Shown in pieces: positions 1 through 6,701 of a stretch of DNA of 8,362 nucleotides. Under the pieces are notes generated by a model. It saw only the letters and a program-made list of their open reading frames with translations, searched no databases and was not told the DNA's origin. Position 1 is the first letter of the stretch, and each line of letters begins with the position of its first letter. A program made the translations under genes and the position numbers. The DNA comes from Belnapia sp. (GTDB taxonomy: Bacteria > Pseudomonadota > Alphaproteobacteria > Acetobacterales > Acetobacteraceae): contig JAQGIA010000161.1 in NCBI GenBank assembly GCA_028291445.1, positions 1 through 8,362 on the forward strand, in the 5' to 3' direction.

Positions 1-90
1 AAAGCTAATAATATTGTGGAATTTAGCGGTTTAATCCAGTCCCGCCGGCCGAGCGGCGCGGCATCGATAAGTATATATTCCTACAACTGA
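1..90. other. AT-rich non-coding edge
   Basis: The first 40 bases are about 70% A+T, and a second AT-rich patch lies at about 63-89, in a window that is otherwise about 72% GC. I find no credible ORF here. On the minus strand a TATACT hexamer (positions 70-75) resembles a -10 box, but no -35 box sits at the right distance. This could be the promoter or leader of a minus-strand gene beyond the left edge, or a junction with DNA of different composition. The sequence alone does not decide between them. Confidence 0.5.
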
Positions 91-130
91 CCAGCGGCGC
101 CCGCAAGTCAATACCACCGTCAGCGAATGC

Positions 131-157
131 CCACCCTGTCGGCCCCTGGCAGGATGG
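131..157 (-). terminator. Candidate hairpin downstream of mltG
   Basis: Arms 131-138 and 150-157 form an 8-bp stem with one G-U pair in the minus-strand RNA, around an 11-nt loop. The hairpin begins 25 nt after the mltG stop codon. No U-tract follows, so it would be a weak intrinsic terminator or a 3'-end stabilising structure. The position at the end of the fab-mltG run fits a transcript end. Confidence 0.35.
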
Positions 158-182
158 TTCGAAGGCACAACATCCTTGCGGC

Positions 183-1169
183 CTACCGCGCCACTGTCCC
201 GTCCCCCCGCCGACGCTCCACCTCGCGCCACCGCGCCACGTTGCGGTTGTGCTCCTCCAGGCTGCGGGCGAAGGCATGGCCGCCGGTCCCGTCGGCACCG
301 AAATACAGATCCTCGGTGGTGACCGGACGGGTTACGGCGCGCAGCGCGGCGAGGCCGGGGGCGGCGATGGGCGCTGGCGGCAGGCCACGGATCCGGTAGG
401 TGTTGAAGGGGTGCTCGCGATCGAGATCGGTCCGGCTCAGCGGCCGGTCCAGCGGGCCGCCGTCAGCCGCGGCATAGGCGACCGTCGGGTCGGATTGCAG
501 CGGCATGTTCAGGCGGAGGCGGTTGAGGAAGACCGCGGCGACACGCGGCCGTTCCTCGGCCACGCCGGTTTCACGCTCGACGATGCTGGCGAGGATCAGC
601 GCCTCGCGCGGACTGGCCAAGGGCAGGCCCGGGGCGCGGCTGGCCCAGCTTTCGGCCAGGGCCTGGAGCATGGCGGCCTCGGCCCGGCGCAGGAGGGCGG
701 CGCGGTCGTCGCCCCATCGATAGGCATAGGTTTCCGGCAGCACGGCGCCCTCGGCCAGGGCCGGGACCTCGCCGACCAGGCCCTCGGCGCGGGCGACCAG
801 CGCGGCGATCTGCCGGGCGGTCAGCCCTTCGGGCAGGGTCAGGCGGCGCTGCACCGGGCGGGCATCGCGCAGGATGGCCAGCACATCGGCCAGCGAGGCG
901 CCGGCGGGAAAGGCGAATTCGGCGGCCCGCAGCGGTCCTTCGCCGCGCGTCGCCCAGGTGGCCAGGGCGAAGAGCCGGGGGTTGTCGATGACCCCGGCGC
1001 TGCGCAGCGCGGCGGCGATGGTCTCGGTACCGCCGCGAGGGATGACGAGTTGGGCCGGCTCCGCCAGCGGGCCGGAGGCGCGGTAGAGCCGCAGCCCTTG
1101 CCAACCAGCGGCCCCGGCCAGCGCCGCCAGCAGCAGCAGCGCCAGCCCGGCGATGCGCAGCCGTCTCAA
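183..1169 (-). CDS. mltG: Endolytic transglycosylase MltG (YceG family)
   Basis: MltG is an inner-membrane lytic transglycosylase that cuts nascent peptidoglycan strands near the membrane and sets their length. The 328-residue protein is of normal family size. An N-terminal transmembrane anchor spans about residues 5-23, followed by a periplasmic YceG domain. The family signature is clear: the IVERET motif at 196-201 holds the expected catalytic glutamate (E198 by alignment). It is followed by NRL (216-218), QSDPTV (225-230), FNTY and GLPPAPI (255-268), and the LYFGADG and GGHAF segments (289-300). The gene follows fabF after 44 nt, as is common. The only in-frame start that keeps the anchor is TTG, with a modest GGGG ribosome-binding site 6 nt upstream. 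The stop is TAG. A 14-codon GTG ORF overlaps this TTG, so the exact start is uncertain. Confidence 0.93.
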   Translation of the reverse strand: MRRLRIAGLALLLLAALAGAAGWQGLRLYRASGPLAEPAQLVIPRGGTETIAAALRSAGVIDNPRLFALATWATRGEGPLRAAEFAFPAGASLADVLAILRDARPVQRRLTLPEGLTARQIAALVARAEGLVGEVPALAEGAVLPETYAYRWGDDRAALLRRAEAAMLQALAESWASRAPGLPLASPREALILASIVERETGVAEERPRVAAVFLNRLRLNMPLQSDPTVAYAAADGGPLDRPLSRTDLDREHPFNTYRIRGLPPAPIAAPGLAALRAVTRPVTTEDLYFGADGTGGHAFARSLEEHNRNVARWREVERRRGDGTVAR

Positions 1170-1213
1170 ACCAGACCCCGGCCGCGGCGGGCCTTCAGCG
1201 CCGGCGCCACGGT

Positions 1214-2497
1214 TCAGGGCGCGGCGCGGAAGACGATGCTGGCATTGGTGCCGCCGAAGCCGAAGCTGTTCGACAGCGCGACCTCGATCGGCCGGTCCTG
1301 GGCGGTCTTGGCCACCCGGTCGATGGCGCTCGGGCGCGACGGGGTTTCGAGGTTCAGGGTCGGCGGGGCGACCTTGTCGCGGATGGCGAGGATGGAGAAG
1401 ATCCCCTCCACCGCACCGGCCGCGCCGAGCAGATGACCGATGGCCGATTTGGTCGAGGACATCGCCAGGCCACCGGCCGCATCGCCCCAGAGCCGTTCGA
1501 CCGCGCCCAATTCCAGGTCGTCGCCCATCGGCGTCGAGGTGCCATGGGCATTGACGTATTGCACCTGCTCCGGCGTCACGCCGGCACTGCGCAGCGCCGC
1601 GCGCATCGAGCGGAAGGCGCCGTCGCCGGTCTCCGACGGGGCGGTGATGTGATGCGCATCGCCCGACATGCCGTAGCCGATCACCTCGGCATAGATCTTC
1701 GCGCCGCGGGCCTTGGCGTGCTCCAGTTCCTCGAGGACGCAGATGCCGGCGCCCTCGCCCATGACGAAGCCGTCGCGGCCCTCGTCCCAGGGGCGGGAGC
1801 CCTCGGCCGGGCGGTCGTTGTAGCTGGTGGACAAGGCGCGGGAGGCGCAGAAGCCGGCCATGCCGATCTCGCTCACCGCGGCCTCGGCTCCGCCGGCCAC
1901 CATCACATCGGCGTCACCGAAGGCGATCAGCCGGGCAGCGTCGCCGAGCGCATGCACGCCGGTCGCGCAGGCGGTGACCACGGCATGGTTCGGCCCCTTG
2001 AAGCCGTAGCGGATGGAGACGTGGCCGGAGGCCAGGTTGATCAGCGCGCTGGGGATGAAGAAGGGCGAGACCCGCTTGTGCTTGCCTTCCCAGATCAGCC
2101 GCGAGCTTTCGTAGATGGTGGTCAGGCCGCCGATGCCGGAGCCGATCATCACGCCGGTGGCGCAGCGATCCTCCTCGGACTCGGGGATCCAGCCGCTGTC
2201 CTCCACTGCTTCCACCGCCGCCACGATGGCGAGCTGGATGAAGCGGTCCATCTTCTTCTGGTCCTTGACCGGGATCCACTCGGAAAGATCGAGTTTCCCG
2301 TCGGCCTTGGTCCCGACCGGCACCTGCCCGGCGATTTTCGCCGGCAGATCCTTCACGTCGAAGGACTGGATGGCGGCGATGCCGCTTTCGCCCGCTACGA
2401 GGCGTTTCCAGACCCGTTCGACGCCCAAACCGAGCGGGCACGCAATGCCCATGCCGGTGACGACAACCCGCCGCGGCGCGGCACCGTGTGCGAACAC
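1214..2497 (-). CDS. fabF: 3-oxoacyl-ACP synthase II (KAS II)
   Basis: FabF condenses malonyl-ACP with a growing acyl-ACP, releasing CO2, and is the main cytoplasmic elongation enzyme of type II fatty acid synthesis. The 427-residue thiolase-fold protein has the full catalytic set: nucleophile C177 in the TACATG motif, H318 in NAHGTSTP, K350 in STKSAIGH and H355 in the same motif. The C-terminal SNSFGFGGTN loop (409-418) is also present. This Cys-His-His set separates KAS I/II from FabH. The start is GTG, supported by a GGGGGAA ribosome-binding site at 2505-2511 with an 8-nt spacer. The gene begins 30 nt after the acpP stop, so the two are almost certainly co-transcribed. FabB versus FabF cannot be settled by motif alone, but linkage to acpP and mltG and the length favour FabF. 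Confidence 0.96.
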   Translation of the reverse strand: MFAHGAAPRRVVVTGMGIACPLGLGVERVWKRLVAGESGIAAIQSFDVKDLPAKIAGQVPVGTKADGKLDLSEWIPVKDQKKMDRFIQLAIVAAVEAVEDSGWIPESEEDRCATGVMIGSGIGGLTTIYESSRLIWEGKHKRVSPFFIPSALINLASGHVSIRYGFKGPNHAVVTACATGVHALGDAARLIAFGDADVMVAGGAEAAVSEIGMAGFCASRALSTSYNDRPAEGSRPWDEGRDGFVMGEGAGICVLEELEHAKARGAKIYAEVIGYGMSGDAHHITAPSETGDGAFRSMRAALRSAGVTPEQVQYVNAHGTSTPMGDDLELGAVERLWGDAAGGLAMSSTKSAIGHLLGAAGAVEGIFSILAIRDKVAPPTLNLETPSRPSAIDRVAKTAQDRPIEVALSNSFGFGGTNASIVFRAAP

Positions 2498-2527
2498 GCT
2501 CAGCTTCCCCCTGCGCTCAACGCAGTA

Positions 2528-2764
2528 TCAGGTCTTGTTTCCATCGATATAGGCGATGGCGTCCTTGACGGTGGTGATCTTCTCGGCGGCATCGTCGGGG
2601 ATTTCCACGCCGAAAGCCTCCTCGAAGGCCATCACCAGCTCGACGGTATCGAGGCTGTCGGCGCCCAGGTCGTCGATGAAGGAGGCGTCGTCCGTGACCT
2701 TGGCCTCGTCCACGCCGAGATGTTCGACGACGATCTTCTTAACCTTCTCGGCGGTCTCGCTCAT
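2528..2764 (-). CDS. acpP: Acyl carrier protein
   Basis: AcpP is the small acidic carrier that holds acyl chains on a phosphopantetheine arm during fatty acid synthesis. It also serves lipid A and phospholipid acyltransferases. The 78-residue protein has the standard four-helix layout, and the DSL motif at 36-38 contains the modified serine S37. The following acidic helix II ([13 protein letters not shown]) is the recognition helix for partner enzymes. The ATG start at 2764 is preceded by TGGAGA about 11 nt upstream, and it agrees with the family N-terminus. In-frame extensions upstream run through non-coding sequence and are rejected. The 228-nt gap upstream, with repeated motifs, suggests that acpP has its own promoter. 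Confidence 0.97.
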   Translation of the reverse strand: MSETAEKVKKIVVEHLGVDEAKVTDDASFIDDLGADSLDTVELVMAFEEAFGVEIPDDAAEKITTVKDAIAYIDGNKT

Positions 2765-2992
2765 CGCGTGCCAGTCTCCAAAATACTGCGTTATCCCCCC
2801 TCCGGACCCTGGCCGATGGCCGGACCGCGGAGGACTGCGTGCCACCCGCCGACCGGACCGGGCCACCTACGCAGGGCGGCGTCCGGGGTCGGGCGGAGAG
2901 CCAACACGGAACCCGGAGGGGGCGTAGGCGGTGTTTGCGGCGCTGGCAAGTCCCTTTGGCTTGTCCCCGGCATGTCGTTCGGGCGGATAGCC
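2765..2992 (-). promoter_or_regulatory. Non-coding leader of acpP
   Basis: This 228-nt gap lies between the small membrane-protein gene and acpP. It holds three copies of CCGGACC on the plus strand (2802-2808, 2820-2826, 2853-2859). It also holds one copy of a two-part repeat (2819-2842) that recurs upstream of the neighbouring small gene. An imperfect hairpin is visible at about 2949-2965 (CAAG...CTTG arms), without a U-tract. A TTGCCA box with TACGCC 17 nt further on lies near 2920-2950 on the minus strand, but the -10 match is poor. A dedicated acpP promoter is likely from the gap length and the high demand for ACP, but I cannot place it firmly. Confidence 0.4.
2819..2842. repeat. Two-part repeat, copy A (upstream of acpP)
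   Basis: The plus strand reads GCCGGACCGCGG (2819-2830), a 4-nt spacer, then CTGCGTGC (2835-2842). The same two blocks in the same order and orientation, with a 9-nt spacer, occur at 3321-3349. Copy A ends 54 nt before the acpP start codon. Confidence 0.6.
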
Positions 2993-3256
2993 CTAGCGCC
3001 GATCCGCTCCCATCGCCAGGGCCAGCCGGGCCACGCCCTGCATCGTTTCGATCGCGAAGCCGGGCGAGGCCAGGCAGACCAGGCTCGCCAGCAGCGCCGT
3101 ATGGCCATCCCCGCCCTGGCCCAGCACGGCAACGGGCGCCGAGACGGCGGCGATGGCAAGCAACAGCCAGGGCCCCTCGGGCCAGGGCTCCGGTTCGGGA
3201 TCCGGTGCGGCCCCCAATACGGTCCAGGGACGGTCCGGCCGCAGGAGATGGTTCAC
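2993..3256 (-). CDS. Small membrane protein, function unknown
   Basis: I do not recognise this 87-residue protein. It starts at GTG (MNHLLRPDRPW...) with a GGGGG ribosome-binding site 6 nt upstream and ends at TAG. The N-terminal third is proline- and glutamate-rich (PDPEPEPWPEGP at 18-29). A hydrophobic segment follows at about 30-46, and a second, weaker one at about 53-69, so one or two membrane passes are possible. About 85% of codons end in G or C, as in the neighbouring real genes. The frame also extends upstream over the 3' end of the glycosyltransferase gene, but that part is a shadow. The gene sits between the TPR-glycosyltransferase and acpP with long gaps on both sides, so it may be its own transcription unit. 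The function cannot be inferred. Confidence 0.6.
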   Translation of the reverse strand: MNHLLRPDRPWTVLGAAPDPEPEPWPEGPWLLLAIAAVSAPVAVLGQGGDGHTALLASLVCLASPGFAIETMQGVARLALAMGADRR

Positions 3257-3320
3257 GCGCGACCCCCATGGCGTTCGCCCATTGCGTTCGGGGGATAAGC
3301 GGCGGCCGCGGCACCGGGTT

Positions 3321-3349
3321 GCCGGACCGCGGCGGGCAATTCTGCGTGC
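3321..3349. repeat. Two-part repeat, copy B (upstream of small gene)
   Basis: GCCGGACCGCGG (3321-3332), a 9-nt spacer, and CTGCGTGC (3342-3349) match copy A at 2819-2842 exactly in both blocks. Copy B ends 64 nt before the GTG of the small membrane-protein gene and just downstream of the TPR-glycosyltransferase stop codon. Confidence 0.6.
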
Positions 3350-3354
3350 GGGCA

Positions 3355-4776
3355 TCATGCTGGAGCGAAGCGGCGCAGCGCCACCGCAACCTCGGCCGCC
3401 ACCTGGTCCCAGGCGCCCGGCCGCGGCTGGCGGAACAGCCGCAGGCTCGGGTACCAGGGGCTGTCGCTGCGGCCGAGCAGCCAGCGCCAATCCGGCACCG
3501 CCGGCAGCAGCAGCCAGGCCGGCCGGCCGAGCGCCCCGGCGAGATGGACCGGGGCGGTATCCACGGCGATGAGCAGGTCGAGCGCGGTCAGCGCGGCGGC
3601 GGTCTCGGCGAGGTCGGTCAGTTCCTCGGCCAGATCGGTGACGCCGGCGGCGGCCCAAGGGGAGCTGGAAGCGGGGTCGGCCAGCTCGGCCCGGCGGGCG
3701 CCGAGTTGCAGGCTGAACCAGCGCAGGCCGGGCACCGCCGCCAGCGGCGCCAGGACGGCGAGCGGCAGGGAGCGGTTGGCATCGTTGATATGCTTCGGAT
3801 TGCCGGCCCAGACCAAGCCGACCTTGGGCATCCCATCCGGCGCGGCCAGCCGGCGGCGCCAGCGCGCCACGGCCTCCGGCGCGGCGGCCAGGTAGGGGGT
3901 GGCGCCGGGGATGTCGCCGAGGCCCTGGCGCAGCACGCCGGGCAGCGAGAGCAGCGGCAGGTGGCAGTCGACCGGCGGCAGCACCTCGCCGCAGGCCACC
4001 ACCCGGACGGGATGCGCCGCCGCCGCGGGCTGGGCCAGCCCGGCCATGAGGCGCTTCAGCTCCGGCTGGACGCCGAGCACCACCTTCTCCCCCCGCCCGG
4101 CCAGCAGCACGGCGTAGCGGGCGAATTGGATGGTGTCGCCGAGGCCCTGTTCCGGTTGCAGCAGCAGGCTGCGGCCGGCCAGCGCCTCGCCACGCCAGAG
4201 CGGCCGGGGGATGGTGCCGACCGGGCCGATATCGGGCAGCCCCCAGCGGGCCTCGAAATCATCCCAGCCGCCGGGCATGTCGCCGGCCTGCAGCCGGGCC
4301 ATGGCGCGGGTCCAGCGGGCGGCGGGAAAATCCGGGCGGGCGGCCAGGGCGGCATCCAGCAGGCGGATCGCCTCGCCCAGCCGCAGCTCCCAGCAGGCGA
4401 TGCGGGCGAGGTTGTTCAGCGCCTCCGGCATGGCGGGGCGGATGGCCAGTGCGCGGCGCAGCCAGACCTCGGCCGCGGGCAGGTCGCCGAGGCGCAGCAG
4501 GATGGCGCCGAGCCCGTTGCAGGCGCCGGCCTCCTCCGGCGCCAGGGCCAGCACGGCGCGGTATTGCGCCATCGCCTCGGCCAGGGCGCCGGTAAGATGG
4601 AGCGCCAGGGCGAGATCGAAGCGCACCGCTGCATCGGTGGGGGCATCGGCGGGGGGCCGGGCGGCGGCGTCCCGCAGCAGCGGCAGGGCCTCGGCCGGCT
4701 GGCCGCGGCGCAGCAGGGCGCGACCCTGCGTGGCGGGGTCGGCGGCGGCGGCGGGTGGTTCGGCCAGGAGGGACAT
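3355..4776 (-). CDS. TPR protein with GT9-like glycosyltransferase domain
   Basis: The 473-residue protein has two parts. Residues about 15-150 form roughly four tetratricopeptide repeats, for example LGAILLRLGDLPAAEVWLRRAL (89-110) and the next repeat at 117-148. These are likely protein-binding. Residues about 190-470 resemble a heptosyltransferase/GT-B domain: QPEQGLGDTIQFARY (207-221), a VGLVWAGNP strand (319-327), and DTAPVHLAGALGRP (406-419), which is the usual sugar-nucleotide binding region of this fold. PDWRW (428-432) and WYPSLRLFRQ (441-450) follow and are typical of this TPR-GT group. No signal peptide or membrane segment is seen, so it is cytoplasmic. Acceptor and sugar are unknown. 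Glycosylation of a surface structure or protein is a reasonable inference only. The ATG at 4776 lacks a good ribosome-binding site. The gene starts 78 nt after fabG and may be read through from it. Confidence 0.85.
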   Translation of the reverse strand: MSLLAEPPAAAADPATQGRALLRRGQPAEALPLLRDAAARPPADAPTDAAVRFDLALALHLTGALAEAMAQYRAVLALAPEEAGACNGLGAILLRLGDLPAAEVWLRRALAIRPAMPEALNNLARIACWELRLGEAIRLLDAALAARPDFPAARWTRAMARLQAGDMPGGWDDFEARWGLPDIGPVGTIPRPLWRGEALAGRSLLLQPEQGLGDTIQFARYAVLLAGRGEKVVLGVQPELKRLMAGLAQPAAAAHPVRVVACGEVLPPVDCHLPLLSLPGVLRQGLGDIPGATPYLAAAPEAVARWRRRLAAPDGMPKVGLVWAGNPKHINDANRSLPLAVLAPLAAVPGLRWFSLQLGARRAELADPASSSPWAAAGVTDLAEELTDLAETAAALTALDLLIAVDTAPVHLAGALGRPAWLLLPAVPDWRWLLGRSDSPWYPSLRLFRQPRPGAWDQVAAEVAVALRRFAPA

Positions 4777-4829
4777 CGGGGGCTCGGCACAGCGGTGCCG
4801 GGCAGGTTGCGGGCGGATAGGCTGCGGAA

Positions 4830-4852
4830 GGCTTAAGCCGGGGAAAGCCCCG
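4830..4852 (-). terminator. Candidate stem-loop after fabG
   Basis: Just past the fabG stop there is a 5-bp GC stem (4839-4843 with 4848-4852, 4-nt loop). It directly abuts a 10-bp perfect palindrome, GGCTTAAGCC (4830-4839). There is no T-tract on the minus strand, so this may attenuate rather than end transcription between fabG and the TPR-glycosyltransferase gene. Chance in a GC-rich gap is not excluded. Confidence 0.3.
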
Positions 4853-4854
4853 CC

Positions 4855-5595
4855 TCAGATCATCGCCATCCCGCCGTTGACCTGGATGGTCTGGCCGGTG
4901 GTCCAGCCGGCCTCGGCGCTGGCGAGGTAGAGGATGGCGGCGGCGATATCCTCCGGCGCGCCCATCCGGCCGGTCGGGATGCGCTCCATCAGCTTGGTCT
5001 TCTGGGCCTCGTTCAGCGCATCGGTCATGGCGGTCTTCACGAAGCCCGGGGCGACGACGTTGACGGTGACGCCACGGGTCGCGACCTCCTGGGCGAGCGA
5101 CTTGCTCAGGCCGATCAGCCCGGCCTTGGCGGCGGCGTAATTGGCCTGGCCGGCATTGCCGGTGACGCCGACGATGGAGGCGATGGAGATGACCCGCCCC
5201 CAGCGGCGCTTCATCATCCCGCGCAGCGCGGCGCGCGCCAGCCGGAACGGGGCGGTCAGGTCGACCTCGAGCACCGCCGCCCAATCGGCATCGCCCATGC
5301 GCAGCGCCAGCATGTCGCGGGTGAAGCCGGCGTTGTTCACCAGGATGTCGAGGCTGCCCAGCTCGGCTTCCACCCGCTCGACCAGCGCCGCCGGGGCGGC
5401 CGGGTCGGCGAGGTCGGCCGGGGCGACCAGCACCCCTTCCCCGCCCAGCTCGGCGGCCAGGGCTTCCAGCTCGGCGGCGCGGCGGCCGGTGATGGCGACC
5501 TTCGCCCCCTGGGCATGCAGCGCGCGGGCGGTCGCCGCGCCGATGCCGCCGGTGGCGCCGGTGATGAGGGCGACCTTGCCGTCCAGACGGAACAT
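4855..5595 (-). CDS. fabG: 3-oxoacyl-ACP reductase
   Basis: FabG is the NADPH-dependent short-chain dehydrogenase/reductase that reduces 3-oxoacyl-ACP to 3-hydroxyacyl-ACP in the cytoplasm. The 246-residue length is standard. The Rossmann cofactor loop TGATGGIG lies at 12-19 and the NNAG motif at 87-90. The catalytic residues are S140 (in SIASIVG), Y153 and K157 (YAAAK), with the expected NYAAAKAGLIGLSKSLAQE context of FabG. The VAPGFVKTAM segment (181-190) and the C-terminal GQTIQVNGG segment (234-242) complete the family pattern. The ATG start has an excellent AGGAG ribosome-binding site 7 nt upstream. fabD lies 72 nt upstream on the same strand, so the two form one operon. SDR paralogues exist in most genomes, but placement beside fabD makes this the housekeeping copy. 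Confidence 0.96.
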   Translation of the reverse strand: MFRLDGKVALITGATGGIGAATARALHAQGAKVAITGRRAAELEALAAELGGEGVLVAPADLADPAAPAALVERVEAELGSLDILVNNAGFTRDMLALRMGDADWAAVLEVDLTAPFRLARAALRGMMKRRWGRVISIASIVGVTGNAGQANYAAAKAGLIGLSKSLAQEVATRGVTVNVVAPGFVKTAMTDALNEAQKTKLMERIPTGRMGAPEDIAAAILYLASAEAGWTTGQTIQVNGGMAMI

Positions 5596-5667
5596 CGGCG
5601 TCTCCTAAGGCGTGATCATCCGGGGCGGAATCGCCGAAGGACGTGAAGCACGCGATAAAACGATGGG

Positions 5668-6627
5668 TTAGATGGTCTTCAGGAAGGCCTCGACATCGGC
5701 CGGCGTGCCGATGGCGGAGGCGGTGGCCTCGGGTGCGTTGCGCTTCATCAGCCCGGTGAGGACCTTGCCGGTGCCGATCTCGACGAAGCGGTCGCAGCCC
5801 ATGGCGGCCATGGCGGCGACGCATTCGCGCCAGCGCACCGTGGCGGTGACCTGCTTGACCAGCAGGCGGCGGATCTCGGCCGGATCGGTCGCCTTGGCGG
5901 CGGTGACATTGGCGATGAGCGGGACCACCGGCGGGCGGATGGTGGCGCCATCCAGCGCCTCGGCCATGGCATCGGCGGCGGGCGCCATCAGGGCGCAGTG
6001 GAAGGGCGCCGAGACCGGCAGCGACAAGGCGCGCCTTACGCCGAGGCCGGGCGCGGCGGCGATGGCCCGCTCGACCGCACCGGCGGCGCCGGAGATGACG
6101 ATCTGGCCGCCGCCGTTGTCGTTGGCGATCTCGATAACCTCGGCCTCGTCGGTCTCGGGATCGGTCCGGGCGGCGTCGCAGATGGCCTGGGCCTGGGCCA
6201 TGTCGGCGCCGAGGAGGGCGGCCATGGCGCCGGTGCCGGGCGGGGTCGCCGCCTGCATGGCATCGCCGCGGAGCCGCAGCAGCCGGGCGGCGGTGGCGAG
6301 GTCGAAGGCGCCGGCGGCGGCCAGCGCGCTGTATTCGCCGAGCGAATGCCCGGCGACCAGGGAAACCTTGCCGGCGAGGCTGAAGCCGCCTTCCTTCTCC
6401 AGCACCCGCAGCACGGCGACCGAGACGGCCATCAGCGCCGGCTGGGCATTGGAGGTCAGGGTGATGTCGATGGCCTGGCCCTCGAACATCAGCTTGGAGA
6501 GCTTCTGCTTGAGCGCGTCGTCGACTTCCTGGAAGACCTCGCGCGCGGCGGGGAAGGCCTCGGCCAGGTCACGGCCCATGCCGGGGGCCTGGCTGCCCTG
6601 GCCAGGGAAGACGAAGGCCAATGCCAT
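5668..6627 (-). CDS. fabD: Malonyl-CoA:ACP transacylase
   Basis: FabD moves malonyl from CoA to the phosphopantetheine arm of AcpP, supplying the extender unit for FabF. The 319-residue protein has the FPGQGSQ motif (7-13) and the nucleophile S95 in GHSLGEYS. R120, which binds the malonyl carboxylate, lies in the LRLRG region, and the catalytic base H210 lies in SAPFH. The IGTGKVLTGLMKR segment near the C-terminus is also typical. The ATG start has a GAGGAAA ribosome-binding site about 6 nt upstream. It is the first gene of the fab run and lies just downstream of a good promoter (6670-6698), so it probably leads the fabD-fabG transcript. Its neighbour upstream is unrelated to fatty acid synthesis. 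Confidence 0.97.
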   Translation of the reverse strand: MALAFVFPGQGSQAPGMGRDLAEAFPAAREVFQEVDDALKQKLSKLMFEGQAIDITLTSNAQPALMAVSVAVLRVLEKEGGFSLAGKVSLVAGHSLGEYSALAAAGAFDLATAARLLRLRGDAMQAATPPGTGAMAALLGADMAQAQAICDAARTDPETDEAEVIEIANDNGGGQIVISGAAGAVERAIAAAPGLGVRRALSLPVSAPFHCALMAPAADAMAEALDGATIRPPVVPLIANVTAAKATDPAEIRRLLVKQVTATVRWRECVAAMAAMGCDRFVEIGTGKVLTGLMKRNAPEATASAIGTPADVEAFLKTI

Positions 6628-6669
6628 GGCGTTTCCTCGGGATTATTGACGCAAACGGAACCGGGAGGG

Positions 6670-6698
6670 GCGGTAGCCCGGTGTCACGGTGCTGTCAA
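6670..6698 (-). promoter_or_regulatory. Candidate sigma-70-type promoter of fabD-fabG
   Basis: On the minus strand a perfect TTGACA (6693-6698) is followed by GCTACCGC (6670-6677), with TTGACAG and GCTACCGC separated by 14 nt. This fits the alphaproteobacterial housekeeping pattern described in Caulobacter (TTGACGS, 10-14 nt, GCTANAWC), with mismatches in the -10 part. A start site near 6662-6664 would give a leader of about 35 nt before the fabD ATG, which has a strong ribosome-binding site. It is the clearest promoter in the window. Confidence 0.6.
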
Positions 6699-6701
6699 CG
6701 C

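Noticed and set aside
2521..2790. 8-bp inverted repeat CGCAGTAT / ATACTGCG flanking acpP
   Set aside because: Short and unaccompanied by any mobile-element gene; one arm overlaps the acpP stop codon, so chance is likely.
2739..2866. N-terminally extended ACP (112 residues)
   Set aside because: The extension reads through the leader, whereas ATG 2764 has a ribosome-binding site and matches the usual ACP N-terminus.
1433..3298. Plus-strand 621-codon frame opposite fabF and acpP
   Set aside because: It is an antisense shadow caused by high GC; it crosses several well-supported minus-strand genes and the protein has no recognisable family pattern.
2791..3298. TTATCCCCC (2791-2799) and GGGGGATAA (3290-3298) as an inverted pair
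   Set aside because: A 9-bp match in low-complexity G/C runs, in the opposite orientation to the better repeat, is plausible by chance.
2839..4836. Plus-strand 665-codon frame opposite the TPR-glycosyltransferase gene
   Set aside because: Low-complexity Gly/Arg/Gln composition with no motifs, mirroring a clearly coding minus-strand gene.
4259..5824. Minus-strand 521-codon frame over fabG
   Set aside because: It runs in another frame of fabG and is Arg/Pro-rich nonsense; the real frames have complete catalytic motifs.
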